From the NCBI RefSeq assembly GCF_016909185.1, contig NZ_JAFBFH010000033.1:1-56305 (forward strand): a stretch of DNA of 56,305 nucleotides, written 5' to 3'. A model generated the notes under the pieces. It worked only from the letters and a program-made list of their open reading frames with translations, ran no database searches and had not been told where the DNA came from. The DNA is from Siminovitchia thermophila. GTDB taxonomy: Bacteria; Bacillota; Bacilli; Bacillales; Bacillaceae_C. Below are positions 50,383 to 56,305 of this stretch, one piece after another. Each line of letters opens with the position of its first letter. Within the stretch, counting starts at the first letter, position 1. The translations under genes and the position numbers were made by a program.

Positions 50383-51885
50383 TTATGACACAAGTTTTGA
50401 AATAGAATTTATTTCAAAGTGATAATTGATTTGTTTCACGACCCTTTTCACTCTCTTTTTCCCAAGGGGAACGGTTGTAACTTGAATATCTTGAATGATT
50501 TCCTTCAATAGCTCCTTTTTCTTTATATCATCTAATGACTGAAAAAACTGTTCAAAGTTATCTAAAATGTTATTAACAATTAACCCTACATTCAAATTAT
50601 TTTCTAATTCAATGCTTGATTCCACTCTTTTTAGTTTATCATTGATATCCCTCTCGGAACTTTGTAAATGACTAAGTTGATCGGAAAATGCGTCTTCGTC
50701 AATTATCTGTTTGTAAAATAAATCGAATAACTGATTTTTATTTGTTTGTAATTCCTTTAATCGCTTTTTAAAGAATTTTATTTGCTCATGTTTGGGTTGT
50801 ATATCTAACTTTAATTGGGAGGATAATTTCGAAGATAGGAATATTCTTATTTCGGTGGCTTTTAATTTCGAGGATAGTTCAGTGAGGACTTTCTGTTCAG
50901 CATCGTTTTTATTGATTAAATTTGCTTTACATAAACCTTTATTCTTATTTTGACTGCATTGATAATAAAGATATTTGCCACCTGATGATTTGTGCTGAAC
51001 CATTGAAGAATTGCATTCTGGACATTTAAGGAAACCAGATAAAAAGTATGAACCCTTATGAATTTTAACAGGCTGATAGCTACGTTTACTATAAGAGCTT
51101 TGTGCTTTAAACCATTGCTCTTCACTAATAATTGCGTGGTGTTGCCCTTTGTAAATTTTCCGTTCTTTCCCTTTTTCACCCCATCGTATAAAACCAGCGT
51201 AAATAGGGTTGGTTACGATTGATTTTATAGAAAAGATACTCCAACTTCTTGAATTATCTTCATCCGAAGTATAATGGTTATTCAGATAGGAGGCGATTTT
51301 TTTATATCCCCATCCATCTACCACATACCTATCAAAAATAAATCTAACAATTTTCGCTTCAGCTTCATTAATTTGAAGCTTCTTTGCAGGTGTAGAAGAA
51401 TAACCAAACACCCTTCCGCCGTTAAAAAGGCCCTTTTCCGCACGTTCTTTCATTCCATTTTTACAATGGAATAAAATGTTCCGTCGTTCGTTCTCTGCCA
51501 TTGCAAATAAAACCTGGAGTAAAAGTATAGATCCCTCCGTTTCAGTGTTAATTCCTTCAGAAATACTAACCAAGTAGTGACCCTTTTTGTGGATTTCATC
51601 TAATAAACACATTGCTTCTTTCAAATTACGAGCAAACCGATCCAGCTTCCATACAACAATATAGATAGATTCCTTCTCATTAGAAAGAACGTCATGAAGA
51701 AGTTGCCTAAATTCAGGTCTTTCTTTTATAGAAGATCCAGAACCTGATCCCTCATTGTAGATTTTCAGTAATTCAAAATTGGCATACTCGCAATGTCTTC
51801 TTACTTCCCGATCTTGCTTAGGAATAGAATAGCCATCAAGTTGAATATCTGTACTTACCCTTAAATAACCAACTGCTTTTTTCAA
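50383..51885 (-). CDS. Large serine recombinase, second of the pair
   Basis: This 500-residue recombinase has nucleophile Ser11 (MKKAVGYLRVSTDIQ), WKLDRFARNLKEA with the catalytic Arg, a recombinase domain (INEAEAKIVRFIFDRYV), a zinc ribbon (CPECNSSM ... YYQCSQNKNKGLC) and a coiled-coil C-terminus. It is clearly different from its neighbour, so the pair is not a recent duplication. Tandem, divergent large serine recombinases recall CcrA/CcrB of SCC elements. The start overlaps the small upstream gene by 4 bases (ATGA), giving a leftward three-gene operon. Confidence 0.93.
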   Translation of the reverse strand: MKKAVGYLRVSTDIQLDGYSIPKQDREVRRHCEYANFELLKIYNEGSGSGSSIKERPEFRQLLHDVLSNEKESIYIVVWKLDRFARNLKEAMCLLDEIHKKGHYLVSISEGINTETEGSILLLQVLFAMAENERRNILFHCKNGMKERAEKGLFNGGRVFGYSSTPAKKLQINEAEAKIVRFIFDRYVVDGWGYKKIASYLNNHYTSDEDNSRSWSIFSIKSIVTNPIYAGFIRWGEKGKERKIYKGQHHAIISEEQWFKAQSSYSKRSYQPVKIHKGSYFLSGFLKCPECNSSMVQHKSSGGKYLYYQCSQNKNKGLCKANLINKNDAEQKVLTELSSKLKATEIRIFLSSKLSSQLKLDIQPKHEQIKFFKKRLKELQTNKNQLFDLFYKQIIDEDAFSDQLSHLQSSERDINDKLKRVESSIELENNLNVGLIVNNILDNFEQFFQSLDDIKKKELLKEIIQDIQVTTVPLGKKRVKRVVKQINYHFEINSISKLVS

Positions 51886-52106
51886 GATACTTTCTCCTTT
51901 CTTTCTGTTGTCTTTTGATATTCATCGAGATTGTCGATAATCAAATCCACAAGTAGGTGTAGAAAGTTATTTGCCTTTATTTTTTGTTTATCTTTTTCAC
52001 CAAAAATCAGTTCTTTATAATGGGTGTCGAAGTCAAAGATATAGTTGTTTTGCAAATGAATCTTCCTTTCTTTCGGGGTTTTGTTTCGGGGATAGTGCGT
52101 CGTCAA
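51882..52106 (-). CDS. Small charged protein upstream of the recombinases
   Basis: This 74-residue protein begins MTTHYPRNKTPKERKIH and ends YQKTTERKEKVS. It is rich in Lys, Asp and Glu. The central segment ANNFLHLLVDLIIDNLDEY is likely helical. There is no membrane segment, no Cys and no family I recognise. It overlaps the second recombinase by 4 bases (ATGA), so it is probably produced with it and could be a small accessory or directionality-type protein, which is inference from position only. The start lacks a strong upstream ribosome binding site. Confidence 0.6.
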   Translation of the reverse strand: MTTHYPRNKTPKERKIHLQNNYIFDFDTHYKELIFGEKDKQKIKANNFLHLLVDLIIDNLDEYQKTTERKEKVS

Positions 52107-52254
52107 AGAGGTTATGACATTTACAACTCAGATTATAGGAGTCTATGAAAAAAAGTAAATAGCAAATGTGTCTGAGGTTTCGTTTGCTAAAGTATTAAAG
52201 TAAGGAGGAGGCGATAATAAACTAACATTATTCACTTTCAGCATAAAAACAAAA

Positions 52255-52372
52255 AGACTGTATTACTTAGATATACAAAAAATCACAATAGGTAGTTAAG
52301 CAAGAGGGCGTACTCCTCCCCTTGAAACAAATACACCTATTGAATTGTTCATGTATCTAAGTAAAACAGTCT
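52255..52372. repeat. 118-bp nested palindrome between the recombinase operon and rep
   Basis: Three nested stems share one axis. Outer: 52255-52277 with TGTATCTAAGTAAAACAGTCT (52352-52372). Middle: CAATAGGT (52286-52293) with ACCTATTG (52335-52342). Inner: CAAG-A-GGG (52301-52308) with CCC-CTTG (52318-52324), loop CGTACTCCT (52309-52317). The structure could act as a replication or conjugation origin for the adjacent Rep, a recombinase site, or a folded RNA. No T-run follows, so it is not a plain terminator. The rest of the 52107-52667 gap holds no other gene. Confidence 0.8.
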
Positions 52373-52611
52373 ATAATCTATCAAAATATGTTATATAAAA
52401 AATTCTATAAAATATAATAAGAAATATTTTGCCTAATGTCAATAGTTAATTGAGTGTTACAACAATTAATGGAATCAACAGCTCGAACCAGCTCGAACAT
52501 AAAACCTATTTATTTCAACTTGACTTCTTCGCTATATTGTCAGTAGCCCATTTGATTTTGGGGGCAAGGAAGGATAAATATAGTGGGGCTGGGTGCAAAA
52601 ATGTAACAGTA

Positions 52612-52633
52612 AACCCTTGGTGTACAAAGGGTT
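52612..52633. repeat. Small hairpin just before rep, candidate nick-site hairpin
   Basis: AACCCTT (52612-52618) and AAGGGTT (52627-52633) enclose GGTGTACA. It lies between the large palindrome and the rep start. Small hairpins exposing a single-stranded loop are typical Rep nick sites, so this is a second candidate origin beside the large palindrome. Confidence 0.45.
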
Positions 52634-52667
52634 CCAGCCTCCCAAGATTCACTTGGAGGTGGAGAAG

Positions 52668-53657
52668 GTGATTCATACAATTAAGTTGTTTTTCCCTATC
52701 GAATACTATGAAGTGATGGATTTACAAAAGAGGTTTAATATTTACTACAGGCATTTGAATGATTACTTCGCTGATCACTATGGCGGTAGGTTCAAAGGAG
52801 TCACTATTCATATTTCAAACAAAGGGAACGGACAATGGAAATTATATATGTTCATAGATGCGATTCTTCTTCTTGGTAAGTCTGATCTGACGGAAGATGA
52901 CTATCCTTTAATAGAACAAGAGATAAAAAATATTCTTTGGATTCTCTTTAGACATTTTTCGCATTTCAAACATCATATTTTGCAAAGAATTGATTACCGA
53001 TACGATGTGATTGTAAAGGAAAAGCACCACCGAGAGCTTCTGCTCCACTTGTATCAGAAGCTTACTAAATCACATCGTTATCAAAAAAAGTATATAGGTA
53101 AGCTTGATGCAGAAGGTGTCTTTCAAAAGTATGAAACGACAGTTTATCATTCATCTAAATCGGTACAAGCTGTAGTTTATTCTAAAGAAGAAGAACGAAT
53201 GTTCAAAAAGGAAGAAATCCAGGAGTATGAAAAAAACGTATTAAGATTTGAAGTACGGATTTTACAAGATCATATTAATTATATGGCAAGAAAGGACAAA
53301 GGGAATAGTCGGCCTAAGAAATTAAAGGAATATATGAAAGAAGAAGTTTATCGAGATTATTTCCGTAAATATATGTCTCCCATTTACCACGCTGGAGATT
53401 TTTATAAGTTAGAGGAAGCACGAAAACGAATACGAAAATCCCCCCTCACTGATTCCAATAAAAATAAGCTGATTGGATTTTTGAAACAAGTCTCTTCTCA
53501 CAGCATTGATACTCCGTTAAAATCCTTGACAGACTCCACATTTCGAAACCGCCTGAAAAAGTTGAGTCAACTTGGCATCAATCCAATTCCCATCCCAAAA
53601 AATTACCCAAAAGCACCAACAACTTTAAGCAATCCCCTGGATAATATTTTATGGTAA
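52668..53657 (+). CDS. Rolling-circle-type replication initiator (phage/plasmid Rep, CRI-like)
   Basis: This 329-residue protein starts at a GTG (VIHTIKLFF) with GGAGGT 7 bases upstream; a start 25 codons earlier is possible. The pattern resembles the phage replication protein CRI / gpII-like Rep family: HTIKLFFPIEYY at the start, LQRIDYRYDVIVK, YHSSKSVQAVVYSKEEER, LRFEVRIL, and LSQLGINPIPIPKNY near the C-terminus. Such proteins nick an origin and start rolling-circle replication or transfer. The exact nicking Tyr cannot be assigned. It is divergent from the recombinase operon and lies between hairpins. Family assignment is by pattern only. Confidence 0.6.
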   Translation: MIHTIKLFFPIEYYEVMDLQKRFNIYYRHLNDYFADHYGGRFKGVTIHISNKGNGQWKLYMFIDAILLLGKSDLTEDDYPLIEQEIKNILWILFRHFSHFKHHILQRIDYRYDVIVKEKHHRELLLHLYQKLTKSHRYQKKYIGKLDAEGVFQKYETTVYHSSKSVQAVVYSKEEERMFKKEEIQEYEKNVLRFEVRILQDHINYMARKDKGNSRPKKLKEYMKEEVYRDYFRKYMSPIYHAGDFYKLEEARKRIRKSPLTDSNKNKLIGFLKQVSSHSIDTPLKSLTDSTFRNRLKKLSQLGINPIPIPKNYPKAPTTLSNPLDNILW

Positions 53658-53726
53658 AACAGTTTCAAGTTTTTTGGAGAGTTATAGTTGATGTATGGTC
53701 ACTCATGGTTATAATAGTAGGTAAGC

Positions 53727-53795
53727 ACGATATTGTGAGTATCGTGTAACATTGCTGAACATGAACTTGAAGTTCAGTACGGCAATAAGTAGATC
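53727..53795. repeat. Paired hairpins downstream of rep
   Basis: CACGATA/TATCGTG (53727-53747) is followed by a two-level hairpin: ATTGC/GCAAT outside and TGAAC/GTTCA inside (about 53752-53788). No T-run follows either. They lie in a gap without a gene (53658-53942) and could be a single-strand origin or protein-binding sites for the rep module. Confidence 0.55.
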
Positions 53796-53802
53796 CATGT
53801 TA

Positions 53803-53840
53803 GAACCACTCCGCTTTCCAGGCTTCGGGTGGTTCTTTTT
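53803..53840 (+). terminator. rep terminator
   Basis: GAACCAC/GTGGTTC stem (53803-53835) with an internal loop that can pair further, followed by T5, about 145 bp after the rep stop. Confidence 0.75.
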
Positions 53841-53942
53841 ATTTAAAAATCCAAACATTGAAGTTTCAATATAATAGAAGAAATAATAGTTAAAACAATA
53901 ATAATTGATCAACTTTAAGAAGTGAAGGAAAGGCGGATGGTG

Positions 53943-55337
53943 ATGTATAGGTTTAGAACTGTGTCAAACTTAATCGGGGAATTTCAAGAGTTACAAAAAC
54001 AGCAGATATACTTTGCACACCCTGAACAACTAAATGATCCAATGGAAGGAATGCGTCGATATTTCTGGCGGGGAGACGAAATTGTGTGGAGAAATTTGCT
54101 AAAGCATTATCTTCTATGCTTAGAGCATGTAGTTACACTGGCAAGATTAACTGAAGAAAATGAACAGATAACAAAAGACGACATTCCAATCTATAAAAGT
54201 TTAGAAAATTTGCCAACAGATTTATATAGGGAACGTATTCAGGAAGTATACGAAGTATTCTTTTCCAATCGTTTTGTTCAATCCTATCTAAGTTTTATCA
54301 TCAAAAATCCATACAAAATTTATTCGGAAGAGCTGTATGTTCATTTAAAATTTTTATTTAGATACGCATTAAATGCTGTTTTTGAAGTAGATGCTAAACA
54401 TGGATTTATTCCAACATCAGGAGATATTAATGAATTAAAAAGTGATAATGAGCAGGCAGATGCTTTCTTTACGATTTGGGAAAAAATAAGTGAATTACCT
54501 GACGGTCAAGAAATGTATGAACATTTAATGAAAGCAGTGCATGAAGTCATGAAAGAAATGGATTTTCAACATATCATTAAATTAAATAGTTCAATTAAAA
54601 TGCAGAATATATATGTTGAATTTCCACAGATGTATATAGAAGCGATAAAAGCCTTAACTTATCCAGAAGCGTATATAGCTTGCTTTATGGATAATTGTAC
54701 AAATTCGTCTATTTGGGGGACTTATGGGGATAATCATAGGGGGGTTTGTTTAAAGTACAAAATAAAAGACCAAGAAAAACCTACACTAAAATTAAAAACA
54801 ATTACAGGATTTTCATCATCAGGAAATACATATGGAACAGTAGAATTTCCATTAAAAAAGATGATTTACTCCAATGAATTTGACGAATTAGATTTCTTTA
54901 GAAATATTGGAAGACTACCAGTCGGTCATTTAGAAAGACAATGGTATACAAATGAAAAAGGGGAGCGAAGTATTTGTAGTGAACATTTGTTTTCAAATAA
55001 AGAAGAATGGAGGGGTAGGCACTGGGAGTCCTTCGAAACAGCATATTTGAATAAGTTACCTGCGTGGTCACATGAGAGGGAATATCGTATAATCTTGAGT
55101 AGTGTTCTTGAAATGTTCAGTGAATCAAAAGATAGACTGCTCGAATACAACTTCGAAGATTTAGAAGCTATTATATTTGGAATTAACACACCAAAAGAAG
55201 ATAGAATAAAGATTATCGAGATAGTAAATGAGAAGTGTAAAAAAGAAGGTAGAAAACAGTTTGATTTTTACGAAATGGCATATTCAAATATAAAACAGGA
55301 AATGGATACAAGGAAAATTCTCTCTTTAAAACTATAA
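53943..55337 (+). CDS. DUF2971 family protein
   Basis: This 464-residue soluble protein begins MYRFRTVSNLIGEF with IYFAHPEQLNDPMEG. It later has ACFMDNCTNSSIWGTYGDNH and WSHEREYRIIL. These three landmarks (start, Cys/Trp motif, WSxExEYRI) define DUF2971. Members are often found in mobile elements and defence-rich regions; the biochemical activity is not established. The product is longer than many members (about 250-350) because of a helical insert at about residues 60-220. I chose ATG 53943 because of GGAAAGGCGG upstream; an ATG 2 codons earlier is also possible. A terminator follows. Confidence 0.82.
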   Translation: MYRFRTVSNLIGEFQELQKQQIYFAHPEQLNDPMEGMRRYFWRGDEIVWRNLLKHYLLCLEHVVTLARLTEENEQITKDDIPIYKSLENLPTDLYRERIQEVYEVFFSNRFVQSYLSFIIKNPYKIYSEELYVHLKFLFRYALNAVFEVDAKHGFIPTSGDINELKSDNEQADAFFTIWEKISELPDGQEMYEHLMKAVHEVMKEMDFQHIIKLNSSIKMQNIYVEFPQMYIEAIKALTYPEAYIACFMDNCTNSSIWGTYGDNHRGVCLKYKIKDQEKPTLKLKTITGFSSSGNTYGTVEFPLKKMIYSNEFDELDFFRNIGRLPVGHLERQWYTNEKGERSICSEHLFSNKEEWRGRHWESFETAYLNKLPAWSHEREYRIILSSVLEMFSESKDRLLEYNFEDLEAIIFGINTPKEDRIKIIEIVNEKCKKEGRKQFDFYEMAYSNIKQEMDTRKILSLKL

Positions 55338-55363
55338 CTTTATCAAGTATAAAAATATGCATT

Positions 55364-55405
55364 AAAAAGAAGTTGGGCGAGTTATATTCACTCTACTTCT
55401 TTTTA
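55364..55405 (+). terminator. DUF2971 gene terminator
   Basis: AAAAAGAAGT/ACTTCTTTTT stem (55364-55404) with an inner GAGT/ACTC pairing, followed by T-rich sequence, about 25 bp after the stop. Confidence 0.75.
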
Positions 55406-55541
55406 ATTTGAGTATCAGATTCTTAATCTACTACCCAAAGTGAAGTTATCAAACCCTTTTCCCAATCTATAATGATAAAGATCTTCCGATCAATAAATGA
55501 GGATTTCCAGATGGAAAAAATCAAAAAAGGAGTAGATTGAA

Positions 55542-55976
55542 ATGGGAAAAGGTAGAAAACAATTGAATGATGATTTTGCTAAGTTGCTGAAAAAACTTCG
55601 GTTAGCCAAAGGTTATTCATTGCAACAATTAGCAGATCGAAGTAACGTTACGCCTTCATATTTAAACAGGCTTGAGCGTGGTGAACGAAAGACACCTACT
55701 TTCTCGGTACTTCAACATATTGCAGAAGGACTTGACGTAGATGTTAATGTTCTGCTTGGATTAGATGCAAAGGATACAAATGAACCACTTTCATTGGAAG
55801 AATTGTTTTTTACCAATGAAATAGAGTTTGGAGGCAAACAGTTAACTGCTGATCAAAAGGAAGTGCTATTGGATATCATCCAGGAGGCATTAGAAACAGA
55901 AGCAACACCAGTTGAACTTTTGATGGATTCATTGAAGAAAATTGGAATGTTAATCTGCGAGTTGAAAGAATCGTGA
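55542..55976 (+). CDS. XRE-family transcriptional regulator
   Basis: This 144-residue protein has an N-terminal helix-turn-helix (FAKLLKKLRLAKGYSLQQLA through SYLNRLERGERKTPTFSVL, residues about 12-66) of the Cro/C1-SinR type. The C-terminal part (residues about 85-144) is mostly helical and acidic, probably for dimerisation or partner binding. AAAAAGGAG lies 9 bases before the ATG. It is preceded by a terminator and so has its own transcription unit. It may be the element's own regulator. Confidence 0.9.
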   Translation: MGKGRKQLNDDFAKLLKKLRLAKGYSLQQLADRSNVTPSYLNRLERGERKTPTFSVLQHIAEGLDVDVNVLLGLDAKDTNEPLSLEELFFTNEIEFGGKQLTADQKEVLLDIIQEALETEATPVELLMDSLKKIGMLICELKES

Positions 55977-56305
55977 TTCATCATCAACGGAGCCAATGAT
56001 GGTTTTCCGTTGTACATATGGTATATGTATAAAGTAAATACAGTATCAATATTATGTATGTATACGGTTAGGGCAATAACACCAAGAATATTGGATAAAT
56101 GTCTATAAGGTTATAGATAACATATGCAATTGATATATACATGTTATATAACTACCAAATTCGTTTGACAAGAACAAATATTCTCTTTTATAATCTGATA
56201 AAATGAAAGGTGTATTTGGCAAGTAAAAAATGTATGAAATGGCATTTAAAAATGCATGCCACTTGTCGCCTCCAATTATTGCTGTATTAATGATTCTTTA
56301 TAACG
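55977..56305 (+). promoter_or_regulatory. Right-edge non-coding region with a strong promoter and hairpin
   Basis: No gene is seen in the last 330 bp. A strong rightward promoter has -35 TTGACA (56165-56170), 18-base spacer and -10 TATAAT (56189-56194). About 20 bp after it, an imperfect hairpin pairs GGCAAGT with ACTTGTC outside and TGGCAT with ATGCCA-like sequence inside (about 56218-56268). A following gene or a structured RNA probably lies past the window edge. Confidence 0.55.

Larger units (their letters stand above)
48645..56305. mobile_element. Left part of an SCC-like element integrated at rlmH
   Basis: Everything right of rlmH differs from the B. subtilis-type core: two large serine recombinases, a Rep-like gene, a DUF2971 protein and an XRE regulator, mostly in A/T-rich DNA. 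Staphylococcal SCC elements integrate at the 3' end of rlmH by paired large serine recombinases (CcrA/CcrB), and the same logic is seen here. No direct repeat of the rlmH 3' end was found by eye further right, so the right boundary probably lies outside. The extent is inferred, and more than one element may be present. Confidence 0.65.

Noticed and set aside
48579-50393. Longer N-terminus for the rlmH-proximal recombinase
   Set aside because: The 31 extra codons code a Phe-rich stretch before the resolvase domain and lack a ribosome binding site, while AAAGGAGG precedes the ATG at 50300.
52255-52372. Retron or group II intron RNA
   Set aside because: No reverse transcriptase gene lies nearby, and the fold is a simple nested palindrome.
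48645-56305. Right attachment site of the rlmH element within the window
   Set aside because: I looked for a second copy of the rlmH 3' end (CCGTACCACAAATAG) up to 56305 and saw no convincing match, only short look-alikes such as CTACCACATA near 51318.

Overview
The window is the replication-origin region of a Bacillaceae (Bacillus-like Firmicute) chromosome. The evidence is gene order: gyrA-gyrB-remB-recF-yaaA-dnaN-dnaA read leftward, and rpmH-rnpA-spoIIIJ-jag-mnmE-mnmG-rsmG-noc-soj-spo0J read rightward, around a DnaA-box-rich gap. Sporulation-linked genes (spoIIIJ, yyaC, spo0J) and the complete walRKHIJ-htrC cluster point the same way. I do not assign a species.

Layout. 1-1250: two rRNA-type promoters pointing off the left edge, a tiny ORF and about 1 kb of mostly degraded DNA. 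1261-10233: leftward replication and gyrase genes. 8712-8880 and 10234-10650: the two halves of a bipartite oriC, with DnaA boxes, a DnaA-trio tract and an AT-rich unwinding element. 10735-23928: rightward core genes (ribosome, RNase P, membrane insertion, tRNA modification, ParABS/Noc, MscS, YchF). 24203-27365: a thiolase/acyl-CoA ligase pair and a DUF378 protein. 27441-34187: rpsF-ssb-rpsR behind an S6:S18-type leader, then yybS-gdpP-rplI-dnaC. 34440-37823: a leftward amidase/MFS/GntR cluster that looks inserted into the core. 38343-48644: purA with a PurR-type operator, the WalRK regulon core, htrC, a CxxH/CxxC small protein and rlmH.

From the 3' end of rlmH to the right edge the DNA is accessory. 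It has two tandem large serine recombinases and a small upstream gene on the minus strand, a 118-bp nested palindrome, a divergent rolling-circle-type Rep gene flanked by hairpins, a DUF2971 protein and an XRE regulator. Insertion at rlmH with paired large serine recombinases is the logic of staphylococcal SCC elements, but the gene content here is not that of classical SCCmec. The last 21 or so codons of the terminal recombinase are antisense to rlmH, so its present C-terminus is partly made of chromosomal DNA. I regard this as the best candidate for an undescribed system. Its right end was not found and probably lies outside the window.

Working together: DnaA, DnaN, gyrase, DnaC, SSB and RecF carry out and repair replication from the origin. 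Soj/Spo0J act on three parS-like sites (19831, 27801, 42096), and Noc is encoded beside them. Extra DnaA-box clusters precede mnmE and rlmH, where B. subtilis also has regulatory DnaA-box clusters (thdF and yydA). WalRK couples envelope homeostasis to growth, and GdpP degrades c-di-AMP.
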